Assembly (NCBI GenBank): GCA_018350325.1 | Contig: JAEVLN010000003.1 | Location: 5,349,758-5,413,757, forward strand | Direction: 5' to 3' | Length of the DNA stretch: 64,000 nucleotides | Source of the DNA: Globodera rostochiensis | Lineage: Eukaryota > Nematoda > Chromadorea > Rhabditida > Heteroderidae | In this document: piece by piece, positions 22,246 through 34,400 of the stretch | Position numbering within the stretch: the first letter of the stretch is position 1 | How the letters are laid out: the number at the start of each line of letters is the position of its first letter | Notes under the pieces: model-generated | Databases searched by the model: none | Told to the model about the DNA's origin: nothing | The model's input: only the letters and a program-made list of their open reading frames with translations | Program-made: the position numbers and the translations under genes

Positions 22246-22689
22246 GGTGGCGTCCAAGGCTGCACGCAATCGGATTTTGATTGCGGACAATCCGCAATAC
22301 GCAACCCTAAAAATTTTGGATATTCCAATTAGAGGGTTCGAACCTTATAACAAATAGCATGCAAATTGAACTTGTTCAAAGAAGCTCAACCAACAAAAAT
22401 GCCATTTTGTAACTAAAAAGAACATCACTTTCATCGTAAATTTATTGAATTATATTTGAATAGGTCAATTTTGTTCTTTGGACTTTCTCTGATTAAGACA
22501 GATAGTGTGGGGGTGAAGATGAATATGAACATCACAAACATCGGCCGTCCTGCTCCGTCCCGTCCACCCGTCCATTCTCCAGCACCAATCGCCATTTTCT
22601 GGGTCAGCGTTTTGCCCCTAACAAATTCAAATAAATGCAAAAAAAGACATTTTCTGTATATTTTTTCATCACCCCCGGATTTCGATTTC

Positions 22690-22735
22690 GGTTTTTGGGC
22701 CAAAAAAGCTGGTTTACGGTTCGGTTAACCGACCG
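22690..22735. mobile_element. hAT-like right terminus with GGTTAACCG motif
   Basis: GGTTCGGTTAACCGACCGTGCACAACCCTA; its reverse complement starts TAGGGTTGTGCACGGTCGG. A single terminus only; the left end was not located. Confidence 0.35.
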
Positions 22736-22848
22736 TGCACAACCCTACTAAAAACTTTGATCTTTAGGAGTGCGTTTTTTATTGCAAGAAATTTTAAAAA
22801 ATGTTTATGATTGCACTTTTAGCTCCCACCCCCCCCTCCTCAGTAAAT

Positions 22849-23087
22849 ACCCAACTCGCTACCTGTTAACTCGCTACACCCCAACCTCGCTACTTTGTCC
22901 CGACTCGCTACCCCTTTTTACTTGTTCAAAAACCGTTTAAGACATTTTTTACAATTAAAAATGCATGTATTTCTCATCTACTCGATGAGACAAAACGAAC
23001 GGTACCATTTTTAGGCCCGAGTAACAACCATGAGCTGAGTTATAGAGATTTAAAAAAGTAGCGAGTTGGCAGGTAGCGAGTCAGGGT
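22849..23087. mobile_element. Short inverted-repeat element with ACTCGCTACC motifs
   Basis: Left ACTCGCTACCTG, two bases, AACTCGCTAC faces its exact reverse complement at 23058-23081. The outer bases extend as ACCC/GGGT. The motif ACTCGCTAC is repeated near the left end. About 240 bp, non-coding. A related TCGTTACC cluster lies at 62550-62630. Confidence 0.55.
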
Positions 23088-23284
23088 TCGTCCCCCCTCC
23101 TCTTCCACATTTGCTTCAATCATCGCATAAACTTTACCTTAATTCAGCAGGACTTGAAAAAAGATATTTTCACCTGCTGGAAACCCAACATTTTTAAACA
23201 TAAAAGAAATTTTAATTTGAAATAAAATTTTGAGTTGAAACCGTTTTAGATTATATAATTTCAATTTGCAAAAACAAAAAACAA

Positions 23285-23328
23285 ATGTCGGACAATCCGA
23301 AGAAAGTGTAGAAACGATTGAAAGAAAT
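23285..23328 (+). pseudogene. Gene-family first-exon fragment
   Basis: ATGTCGGACAATCCGAAG matches exon 1 of the family, but GTGTAGAAACG introduces a stop (MSDNPKKV, stop). The GT donor is lost (GAAATATTGG). No exon 2 follows. Confidence 0.7.
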
Positions 23329-23606
23329 ATTGGCGTTTTGCGGGTTTAAAATGACCTTAACTATCATTTAGAAAATATTTAATTCATTTATAATTTTCAG
23401 ACGACGCAAACGAAGAGGCCCCGAGTGAGCAAAAAGTGAATGAGTCGAACGGAATTTGGCTGGAAATTCAAACTTAGAAATGGAGAAAATAAATATTGAA
23501 AGTGTTACTTTCCCCCACATATTGTAAAGCTTTTTTTGGTCAAAATCTTTGATAAAAGCTTTGTTTTTAATAAGGGTTTTTTGCGAGCTTGTTAGGTATT
23601 TGTTAT

Positions 23607-24487
23607 TAGAGCCCGGTCGAGACGAGATCTCGTCTCGAAATCTCGAAAAATCTCGACGAGATTCTCGAGAAATCTCGTCTCGACATCTCGTCTCGAATAA
23701 AACTGAATTTTCGAGATTTTTCGAGATCCGAGATTTTTTCGAGAATCTCGTCTCGAGTCTCGCTCGAAAGAAGCTCGAGATTCTCGATCTCGACTCCAAA
23801 ATGTTTCATGAAAACAGTCCTTTTTTAAACAAAGATTGCCAATTTTTGTAAAAAATTCCCCCGGCGGCGCCTGTCGGCACCGCCGGACATACTCCCTTTT
23901 GGCTGCAAATCTCTCAAACTGTTCTCGGCGGCGCCTATCGGCACCGCCGAACCTCCTCTCACTCCCAGAGTGAATAAAAATTCTCAAAAAATTTTGAAAA
24001 ATTTATTAAAAAATGTTAAAAAATTCTAGCAATTTTCTGACCGGCTCTTTCATACCACACTATGGGTCAAGCCCAGAGGCGAAACGCCAAAATTTAAGCA
24101 ATTTCTCTACTGAAACAAAAAAATAGCTATGCGGCAGACAGCATATGGTCAGACACTATATCTCCTCACCATTGAATTGTTTGATTTTCAAAACCTTGGA
24201 ACACAGGCTAACACTTATATGTCGTGACCAAATTTTGCAGACATGCTTCTAGTGCTCCCTTTTTACCCGTACAAAATTTGGTGGAGTTTCTGAGAATTTT
24301 GGAAAAAAAATTATATTTCTCGAGTCTCGACTGTTCCGGCTCGAGATTTTTCGAGATCCGAGATTTTTCGAGAATCTCGTCTCGACATCTCGTCTCGACT
24401 AAAATGAGCTTCACGAGATTTTTCGAGATCCGAGATTTTTTCGAGATCTCGTCTCGAGTCTCGCTCGAAGCTCAAGTCCGGGCTCTA
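23607..24487. mobile_element. hAT-like non-autonomous element, 881 bp
   Basis: Ends are TAGAGCCCGG on both sides in inverted orientation, with subterminal arrays of TCTCGA/CGAGATCTCG motifs. An exact 8-bp target duplication, TTTGTTAT, lies at 23599-23606 and 24488-24495. The interior holds two GC-rich hairpins (23862-23886, 23926-23949) and A/T-rich DNA with no transposase. The unoccupied paralogue at 21850-22020 has one TTTGTTAT, which independently supports the insertion boundaries. Confidence 0.9.
23862..23949. repeat. Two GC-rich dispersed hairpins
   Basis: CGGCGGCGCCTGTCGGCACC at 23862 and CGGCGGCGCCTATCGGCACC at 23926, each completed by GCCG. Both fold as a 10-bp stem with a 4-nt loop. 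They lie inside the 881-bp hAT-like element. Confidence 0.75.
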
Positions 24488-24684
24488 TTTGTTATTCTTC
24501 GCTTATATTTTTAATTTTTTAGTGATTGCCCGAGGCTTTCACGGGTATTGAAAAGATTTTAAAGAGATTGTAAAGAAATTAGTCGAAAGTTGCGAATTTT
24601 GCAAACAATAGGGTCCCCCTATGGTGTTTTTTTGGTACTTTTCCGTTTTGTCCCCCCCCCCTCAAAAAATTTAAATTTATATTT

Positions 24685-24872
24685 TTTAGGGGTATTTAAG
24701 GGTGCTGGTCACGAATAAAAGAATTTTTTTTTGATCTGACGCCATTTAAACATTGGCCAATTGAGTCCCAACCCCCCCCCCCCCCTCATTTTTAGGGGTA
24801 ATTAAAGGTGCTGATCACGAATTTAATATTTTTTGATATGACGCCATTTAAACATTGGCCAATTGAGTCCCA
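24685..24872. repeat. ~95-bp direct duplication
   Basis: GGGTGCTGGTCACGAAT to CCAATTGAGTCCCA occurs at 24685-24771 and 24793-24872, with a poly-C tract between them. It is adjacent to pseudogene C. Confidence 0.75.
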
Positions 24873-24874
24873 GT

Positions 24875-25720
24875 GTAAAAGTGACATTCACAAAGGGACC
24901 CATCTTTACATTGGAACATCGGCCTTCGAAAGCCGCAGCTGGAAAATCATTTGTGAGAAGATTTGGCCTTTTTTCAGTGACAACATTTGCGGAATTTCTT
25001 TATCTTCCTCCGCTCTCGACCGTTTGCGCCAAATTCTCCGAGCGTTCTCGGTGATTGCCCAAGACTCCGAATGATCCAAGCCTATGGTCTTTTTCCCGAA
25101 TTTCCGGCCGATGACAGTGCCGGCGCTTCTTCTGAGCAAGCATTGGCCAAATGGTTGCACACGCCCCGCGGGGATGGCCATCCGAAGGTGGCGGATTGCT
25201 TTTGTGATTCGGAAAGAATGGAGGCGCTGAAAATGGTGATTTTTTGCATTTATTCCTCATAAGGAATTTTTCAATTCGACCGATCCGGTCAATTTCTTTG
25301 GCATTTTTCTGCTGGCATTGTGTAGTAAAGAATAGGCAAAATGTCAGCCCCGGTTGGGACTCGAACTCACGTCCTCCACCCAATCCGTGGGCAGCTCTTC
25401 CAACTGAGCTACCGGGGCGTCCCATTAGCCTTCTTCTTTATGGATGATCTTTTGCCCCCGCCATAGGCGTTTTAACCGTTCGCTTCCAACCAGCGGAACA
25501 CTCAAATCCTTACAGTGTCATTTGAACGGAAAAACAATTTTACGGGTGAACGATTGGAGATGCGATGCATTGAGCGAGACTTTGAGGAAGACGAATGGTT
25601 GTTGGTTCGCTGTCCGATTGATCGCAACGAGGACAAATGGTCCAAGTGGGAAGCGGAGGCTAAATACTGTTTGGGGAATAGCGTCCTTATTGACTTCGGA
25701 GACAAGGATATCGGCGACGG
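24875..25720 (+). pseudogene. Gene-family pseudogene C (exons 3-4 with inserted repeat)
   Basis: Exon 3 begins within the 95-bp duplication and encodes SAFESRSWKIICEKIWPFFS, then DNICG. A one-base frameshift near LDRLRQ follows, then SPSVLGDCPRLRMIQAYGLF and [17 protein letters not shown] up to ATG|GTGATT at 25235. Exon 4 starts at 25264 (EFFNSTDPVNF). It is split by the tRNA-like insertion (25321-25515) and resumes with [12 protein letters not shown] and [17 protein letters not shown], ending in a DIGDG donor at 25720. The part from 24980 is an inverted near-identical copy of 10574-11293. It extends further 5' in exon 3 than pseudogene D does. Confidence 0.87.
25321..25515 (-). mobile_element. 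tRNA-derived SINE-like insertion in pseudogene C
   Basis: The tRNA-like core is at 25347-25418 on the minus strand, with box A TAGCTCAGTTGG and box B AGTTCGAGTCC. Flanks match the tandem units at 11.3-12.0 kb. It splits a sequence that is continuous at 58.8-59.0 kb, where ATTGTG and CATTCGAACTG are adjacent. Confidence 0.72.
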
Positions 25721-25729
25721 GTACGGGCT

Positions 25730-26150
25730 AAATGGGATAAATCAACTGAACCGATTATTCTTGAACAACCTTGGAAATTCCTTAAGAAAATGCAATTTCG
25801 TTATGTCTGAACCCGCCGGACCCTGGACCTAGAATTAATTGTTAGAAGCATTTTGGTAATAGTTTGCCAGGTGCCCCACATTTTAAAAAAATACAATTTT
25901 TTCAAAGTTGATAAAAAGATGTTTTTAGGGGTTCTCGAGTGCGTAGAATCAGAATATGACATCCATTTCGAACCCCGGACCTGAATTCGAACAATTTTGA
26001 AAAAAATCACATTTATAAAAAATTATTTTTGGCCCCAAAATCATTCAAAAAGCATGAATTCGACCATTACCTGCCGTTTCGTTATAATTTGTGCTTTTCG
26101 AAGAGGCCCACAAATAATTTTTGAAAAAATGTGGGGAACCAGCCAAACTG
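25730..26150. other. Non-coding stretch, possible degenerate inverted-repeat element
   Basis: GTGCCCCACATTTTAAAA near 25870 and AAAAATGTGGGGAACC near 26122 are inverted relatives, suggesting a ~275-bp element. A segment with GACCTGAATTCGAAC resembles 60150-60180. No gene seen. Confidence 0.3.
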
Positions 26151-26275
26151 GGGTCCGGACAATTGGACAGTGGACAATCCGACAGTGGACAATCCGACAG
26201 TGGACAATCCGACAGTGAAGACAATCCGACAGAAGTGGACAATCCGACAGTTGGACAATCCGACAGTGAACGAAA
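26150..26275. repeat. Minisatellite, ~17-bp unit
   Basis: About seven copies of GGACAATCCGACAGT with spacers of 1-6 bp, giving a slightly irregular period. Confidence 0.9.
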
Positions 26276-26514
26276 ATTTTAAAAAACAAAATTGCTGTTC
26301 GAAGGAGAAAAACCGTGCCTATTTGAATGGTGCGGGTTAAAAAACTCCTTAAAGGTATTTCGGCTCAAAAATTTCGTTAATTTTGTTCTGGCAATCGATA
26401 AGCAATCGCCCTCAAATAAGCCAAAAATGGTCGGTTGGCGCGGTCGTGGCAAATCGCACTAACGGCCGCATCTTTCTCCACGTTTTCACTTTTTCTCGCC
26501 ATTCCTTTTCCACG

Positions 26515-29500
26515 GATACCATGCTGTGGATTGTTGTTGAAATCCTGGACAACCAATGCGAATCACAATCATCAGGCAACTCATGCATCAGTCCGTCGAG
26601 CTCAAATGAATACTAACGGCTCGACAAAGGTGTTAGACCTGAGCGTTCTTGGGGCCGTCAAATTATTCCATTTTGTACGAACCCTTATGCGTCCAGCTCC
26701 CTGACAATATTATTTTCCCCAAACGCCTTGCAAAAACATCGCTACTAACGGCTCGACCAGAGTTTTAGACCTGAGAGTTCTTGGGGCCGTCAAATTATTC
26801 CATTTTGTACGAACCCTTATGCGTGCAGCTCCCTGACAATATTATTTTCCCCAAACGCCTTGCAAAAACATCGCTACTAACGGCCGATTTGAGTGTTAGA
26901 CCTGAGAATCGGGTTTCAGCGGGTGTCTAGGATATTTTAGAGGAGTTAAAATTTGAATTTTTATTTGCTTGGGTATTCATCGATCGATCAACCATTCTAT
27001 GAGAAAAAATACACCAAAACTTGGGTTTCTAAATTGAAAGATATAATCGGGTTTCAGCGGGTGTCTAGGATATTTAAGAGGAGTTAAAATTTGAATTTTT
27101 ATTTGCTTGGGTATTCATCGAGCGATCAACCATTCTATGAGAAAAAATAAATCAAAACTTGGGTTTCTAAATTGAAAGATATAATCGGGTTTCAGCGGGT
27201 GTCTAGGATATTTTAGAGGAGTTAAAATTTGAATTTTTATTTGCGTGGGTATTCATCGATCGATCAACCATTCTATGAGAAAAAATACACCAAGAATTGG
27301 GTTGGAAAGATATAATCGGGGGGTTTCAGCGGGTGTCTAGGATATTTTAGGAGTTAAAATTTGAATTTTTATTTGCTAGGGTATTCATCGATCGATCAAC
27401 CATTCTATGAGAAAAAATACACCAAAAATTGGGTTTCTAAATTGAAAGATATAATCGGTTTCAGCGGGCGTCTAGGATATTTAAGAGGAGTTAAAATTTT
27501 AATTTTTATTTGCTTGGGTATTCATCGATCGATCAACCATTCTATGAGAACAAGAATTGGGTTTCTAAATTGAAAGATATAATCGGGTTTCAGCGGGTGT
27601 CTAGGATATTTTAGAGGAGTTAAAATTTGAATTTGTATTTGCTTGGGTATTCATCGATCGATCAACCATTCTATGAGAAAAAATACACCAAAAATTGGGT
27701 TTCTAAATTGAAAGATATAATCGGTTTCAGCGGGCGTCTAGGATATTTAAGAGGAGTTAAAATTTGAATTTTTATTTGCTTGGGTATTCATCGAGCGATC
27801 AACCATTCTATGAGAAAAAATAAATCAAAACTTGGGTTTCTAAATTGAAAGATATAATCGGGTTTCAGCGGGTGTCTAGGATATTTTAGAGGAGTTAAAA
27901 TTTGAATTTTTATTTGCTTGGGTATTCATCGATCGATCAACCATTCTATGAGAAAAAATACAACAAGAATTGGGTTTCTAAATACCATGCTGTGGATTGT
28001 TGTTGAAATCCTGGACAACCAATGCGAATCACAATCATCAGGCAACTCATGCATCAGTCCGTCGAGCTCAAATGAATACTAACGGCTCGACAAAGGTGTT
28101 AGACCTGAGCGTTCTTGGGGCCGTCAAATTATTCCATTTTGTACGAACCCTTATGCGTGCAGCTCCTTGACAATATTATTTTCCCCAAACGCCTTGTAAA
28201 AACATCGCTACTAACGGCTCGACCAGGGTTTTAGACCTGAGAGTTCTTGGGACCGTCAAATTATTCCATTTTGTACGAACCCTTATGCGTGCAGCTCCTT
28301 GACAATATTATTTTCCCCAAACGCCTTGTAAAAACATCGCTACTAACGGCTCGACCAGGGTTTTAGACCTGAGCGTTCTTGGGGCCGTCAAATTATTCCA
28401 TTTTGTACGAACCCTTATGCGTGCAGCTCCTTGACAATATTATTTTCCCCAAACGCCTTGTAAAAACATCGCTACTAACGGCTCGACCAGGGTTTTAGAC
28501 CTGAGCGTTCTTGGGGCCGTCAAATTATTCCATTTTGTACGAACCCTTATGCGTGCAGCTCCTTGACAATATTATTTTCCCCAAACGCCTTGTAAAAACA
28601 TCGCTACTAACGGCTCGACCAGGGTTTTAGACCTGAGAGTTCTTGGGGCCGTCAAATTATTCCATTTTGTACGAACCCTTATGCGTGCAGCTCCCTGACA
28701 ATATTATTTTCCTCAAACGCCTTGCAAAAACATCGCTACTAACGGCTCGACCAGAGTTTTAGACCTGAGAGTTCTTGGGGCCGTCAAATTATTCCATTTT
28801 GTACGAACCCTTATGCGTGCAGCTCCCTGACAATATTATTTTCCCCAAACGCCTTGCAAAAACATCGCTACTAACGGCCGATTTGAGTGTTAGACCTGAG
28901 AATCGGGTTTCAGCGGGTGTCTAGGATATTTTAGAGGAGTTAAAATTTGAATTTTTATTTGCTTGGGTATTCATCGATCGATCAACCATTCTATGAGAAA
29001 AAATACACCAAAACTTGGGTTTCTAAATTGAAAGATATAATCGGGTTTCAGCGGGTGTCTAGGATATTTTAGAGGAGTTAAAATTTGAATTTTTATTTGC
29101 TTGGGTATTCATCGATCGATCAACCATTCTATGAGAAAAAATACACCAAAACTTGGGTTTCTAAATTGAAAGATATAATCGGGTTTCAGCGGGTGTCTAG
29201 GATATTTAAGAGGAGTTAAAATTTGAATTTTTATTTGCTTGGGTATTCATCGAGCGATCAACCATTCTATGAGAAAAAATAAATCAAAACTTGGGTTTCT
29301 AAATTGAAAGATATAATCGGGTTTCAGCGGGTGTCTAGGATATTTTAGAGGAGTTAAAATTTGAATTTTTATTTGCGTGGGTATTCATCGATCGATCAAC
29401 CATTCTATGAGAAAAAATACACCAAGAATTGGGTTGGAAAGATATAATCGGGGGGTTTCAGCGGGTGTCTAGGATATTTTAGGAGTTAAAATTTGAATTT

Positions 29501-31428
29501 TTATTTGCTTGGGTATTCATCGATCGATCAACCATTCTATGAGAAAAAATACAACAAGAATTGGGTTTCTAAATACCATGCTGTGGATTGTTGTTGAAAT
29601 CCTGGACAACCAATGCGAATCACAATCATCAGGCAACTCATGCATCAGTCCGTCGAGCTCAAATGAATACTAACGGCTCGACAAAGGTGTTAGACCTGAG
29701 CGTTCTTGGGGCCGTCAAATTATTCCATTTTGTACGAACCCTTATGCGTGCAGCTCCTTGACAATATTATTTTCCCCAAACGCCTTGTAAAAACATCGCT
29801 ACTAACGGCTCGACCAGGGTTTTAGACCTGAGAGTTCTTGGGACCGTCAAATTATTCCATTTTGTACGAACCCTTATGCGTGCAGCTCCTTGACAATATT
29901 ATTTTCCCCAAACGCCTTGTAAAAACATCGCTACTAACGGCTCGACCAGGGTTTTAGACCTGAGCGTTCTTGGGGCCGTCAAATTATTCCATTTTGTACG
30001 AACCCTTATGCGTGCAGCTCCTTGACAATATTATTTTCCCCAAACGCCTTGTAAAAACATCGCTACTAACGGCTCGACCAGGGTTTTAGACCTGAGAGTT
30101 CTTGGGGCCGTCAAATTATTCCATTTTGTACGAACCCTTATGCGTGCAGCTCCCTGACAATATTATTTTCCTCAAACGCCTTGCAAAAACATCGCTACTA
30201 ACGGCTCGACCAGAGTTTTAGACCTGAGAGTTCTTGGGGCCGTCAAATTATTCCATTTTGTACGAACCCTTATGCGTGCAGCTCCCTGACAATATTATTT
30301 TCCCCAAACGCCTTGCAAAAACATCGCTACTAACGGCCGATTTGAGTGTTAGACCTGAGAATCGGGTTTCAGCGGGTGTCTAGGATATTTTAGAGGAGTT
30401 AAAATTTGAATTTTTATTTGCTTGGGTATTCATCGATCGATCAACCATTCTATGAGAAAAAATACACCAAAACTTGGGTTTCTAAATTGAAAGATATAAT
30501 CGGGTTTCAGCGGGTGTCTAGGATATTTTAGAGGAGTTAAAATTTGAATTTTTATTTGCTTGGGTATTCATCGATCGATCAACCATTCTATGAGAAAAAA
30601 TACACCAAAACTTGGGTTTCTAAATTGAAAGATATAATCGGGTTTCAGCGGGTGTCTAGGATATTTAAGAGGAGTTAAAATTTGAATTTTTATTTGCTTG
30701 GGTATTCATCGAGCGATCAACCATTCTATGAGAAAAAATAAATCAAAACTTGGGTTTCTAAATTGAAAGATATAATCGGGTTTCAGCGGGTGTCTAGGAT
30801 ATTTTAGAGGAGTTAAAATTTGAATTTTTATTTGCGTGGGTATTCATCGATCGATCAACCATTCTATGAGAAAAAATACACCAAGAATTGGGTTGGAAAG
30901 ATATAATCGGGGGGTTTCAGCGGGTGTCTAGGATATTTTAGGAGTTAAAATTTGAATTTTTATTTGCTAGGGTATTCATCGATCGATCAACCATTCTATG
31001 AGAAAAAATACACCAAAAATTGGGTTTCTAAATTGAAAGATATAATCGGTTTCAGCGGGCGTCTAGGATATTTAAGAGGAGTTAAAATTTTAATTTTTAT
31101 TTGCTTGGGTATTCATCGATCGATCAACCATTCTATGAGAACAAGAATTGGGTTTCTAAATTGAAAGATATAATCGGGTTTCAGCGGGTGTCTAGGATAT
31201 TTAAGAGGAGTTAAAATTTGAATTTTTATTTGCTTGGGTATTCATCGAGCGATCAACCATTCTATGAGAAAAAATAAATCAAAACTTGGGTTTCTAAATT
31301 GAAAGATATAATCGGGTTTCAGCGGGTGTCTAGGATATTTTAGAGGAGTTAAAATTTGAATTTTTATTTGCTTGGGTATTCATCGATCGATCAACCATTC
31401 TATGAGAAAAAATACAACAAGAATTAGA
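26515..31428. repeat. Higher-order array of two alternating satellites (A ~138 bp, B ~132 bp)
   Basis: Three higher-order units start at about 26515, 27984 and 29573. Each has a ~100-bp leader (ATGCTGTGGATTGTTGTTG onward). Next come B monomers (GACCTGAGCGTTCTTGG, CAAATTATTCCATTTTG), then A monomers (TTCATCGATCGATCAACC, TCGGGTTTCAGCGGG). Copies of B are 3, 7 and 6; of A are 8, 5 and 8. Long identical stretches between units (27361-27573 equals 30952-31164) point to recent duplication. The B-to-A switch always has the same junction (GGCCGATTTGAGTGTTAGAC), so the mixed unit was copied whole. The leader contains a 31-codon open frame but no coding evidence. Confidence 0.93.
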
Positions 31429-34400
31429 AATTAAACTAAATCAATTTTTAGATGGGGTGCATTCTTGTGCAAATTACTCTCGCCGTCTGACTCTCTCTTT
31501 TTAGTACACTATTTCTCCGAAAAATAAAATTTTCAGAAATTAAACTAAAACAATTTTTAGATGGGGTGCATTCTTGTGCAAATTACTCTCGCCGTCTGAC
31601 TCTCTCTTTTTAGTACCCTATTTCACCAAAAAATAAAATTTTCAGAAATTAAACTAAAACAATTTTTAGATGGGGTGCATTCTTGTCCAAATTACTCTCG
31701 CCGCCTGACTCGCTCTTTTTAGTACACTATTTCTCTAAAAAATAAAATTTCAGAAATTAAACTGAAACAATTTTTAGATGGGGTGCATTCTTGTCCAAAT
31801 TACTCTCGCCGCCTGACTCTCTCTTTTTAGCACACTATTTCTTCAAAAAATAAAATTTTCAGAAATTAACTAAAACAATTTTTAGATGGGGTGCGTTCAT
31901 GTCCAAATTACTCTCGCCGTTTGACTCTCTCTTTTTAGTACACTATTTCACCAAAAAATAAAATTTTCAGAAATTAAACTAAAACAATTTTTAGATGGGG
32001 TGCATTCTTGTCCAAATTACTCTCGCCGCCTGACTCTCTCTTTTTAGTACACTATTTCTCTAAAAAATAAAATTTCAGAAATTAAACTAAAACAATTTTT
32101 AGATGGGGTGCATTCTTGTCCAAATTACTCTCGCCGTCTGACTCTCTCTTTTTAGTACACTATTTCTCCGAAAAATAAAATTTTCAGAAATTAAACTAAA
32201 TCAATTTTTAGATGGGGTGCATTCTTGTGCAAATTACTCTCGCAGTCTGACTCTCTCTTTTTAGTACACTATTTCTCCGAAAAATAAAATTTTCAGAAAT
32301 TAAACTAAAACAATTTTTAGATGGGGTGCATTCTTGTGCAAATTACTCTCGCCGTCTGACTCTCTCTTTTTAGTACCCTATTTCACCAAAAAATAAAATT
32401 TTCAGAAATTAAACTAAAACAATTTTTAGATGGGGTGCATTCTTGTCCAAATTACTCTCGCCGTCTGACTCTCTCTTTTTAGTACACTATTTCTCTAAAA
32501 AATAAAATTTCAGAAATTAAACTAAAACAATTTTTAGATGGGGTGCATTCTTGTCCAAATTACTCTCGCCGCCTGACTCTCTCTTTTTAGTACACTATTT
32601 CTCTAAAAAATAAAATTTCAGAAATTAAACTAAAACAATTTTTAGATGGGGTGCATTCTTGTCCAAATTACTCTTGCCGTCTGACTCTCTCTTTTTAGTA
32701 CACTATTTCTCCGAAAAATAAAATTTTCAGAAATTAAACTAAATCAATTTTTAGATGGGGTGCATTCTTGTGCAAATTACTCTCGCCGTCTGACTCTCTC
32801 TTTTTAGTACACTATTTCTCCGAAAAATAAAATTTTCAGAAATTAAACTAAAACAATTTTTAGATGGGGTGCATTCTTGTGCAAATTACTCTCGCCGTCT
32901 GACTCTCTCTTTTTAGTACCCTATTTCACCAAAAAATAAAATTTTCAGAAATTAAACTAAAACAATTTTTAGATGGGGTGCATTCTTGTCCAAATTACTC
33001 TCGCCGCCTGACTCTCTCTTTTTAGTACACTATTTCTCTAAAAAATAAAATTTCAGAAATTAAACTAAAACAATTTTTAGATGGGGTGCATTCTTGTCCA
33101 AATTACTCTCGCCGCCTGACTCTCTCTTTTTAGCACACTATTTCTTCAAAAAATAAAATTTTCAGAAATTAACTAAAACAATTTTTAGATGGGGTGCGTT
33201 CATGTCCAAATTACTCTCGCCGTTTGACTCTCTCTTTTTAGTACACTATTTCTCCAAAAAATAAAATTTTCAGAAATTAAACTAAAACAATTTTTAGATG
33301 GGGTGCATTCTTGTCCAAATTACTCTCGCCGCCTGACTCTCTCTTTTTAGTACACTATTTCTCCAAAAAATAAAATTTTCAGAAATTAAACTAAAACAAT
33401 TTTTAGATGGGGTGCATTCTTGTCCAAATTACTCTCGCCGTCTGACTCTCTCTTTTTAGTACACTATTTCTCCGAAAAATAAAATTTTCAGAAATTAAAC
33501 TAAATCAATTTTTAGATGGGGTGCATTCTTGTGCAAATTACTCTCGCCGTCTGACTCTCTCTTTTTAGTACACTATTTCACCAAAAAATAAAATTTTCAG
33601 AAATTAAACTAAAACAATTTTTAGATGGGGTGCATTCTTGTCCAAATTACTCTTGCCGTCTGACTCTCTCTTTTTAGTACACTATTTCTCCGAAAAATAA
33701 AATTTTCAGAAATTAAACTAAATCAATTTTTAGATGGGGTGCATTCTTGTGCAAATTACTCTCGCCGTCTGACTCTCTCTTTTTAGTACCCTATTTCACC
33801 AAAAAATAAAATTTTCAGAAATTAAACTAAAACAATTTTTAGATGGGGTGCATTCTTGTCCAAATTACTCTCGCCGCCTGACTCTCTCTTTTTAGTACAC
33901 TATTTCTCTAAAAATAAAATTTTCAGAAATTAAACTAAAACAATTTTTAGATGGGGTGCATTCTTGTCCAAATTACTCTCGCCGTCTGACTCTCTCTTTT
34001 TAGTACACTATTTCTCCGAAAAATAAAATTTTCAGAAATTAAACTAAATCAATTTTTAGATGGGGTGCATTCTTGTGCAAATTACTCTCGCCGTCTGACT
34101 CTCTCTTTTTAGTACACTATTTCTCCAAAAAATAAAATTTTCAGAAATTAAACTAAAACAATTTTTAGATGGGGTGCATTCTTGTGCAAATTACTCTCGC
34201 CGTCTGACTCTCTCTTTTTAGTACCCTATTTCACCAAAAAATAAAATTTTCAGAAATTAAACTAAAACAATTTTTAGATGGGGTGCATTCTTGTCCAAAT
34301 TACTCTCGCCGCCTGACTCTCTCTTTTTAGTACACTATTTCTCTAAAAAATAAAATTTCAGAAATTAAACTAAAACAATTTTTAGATGGGGTGCATTCTT

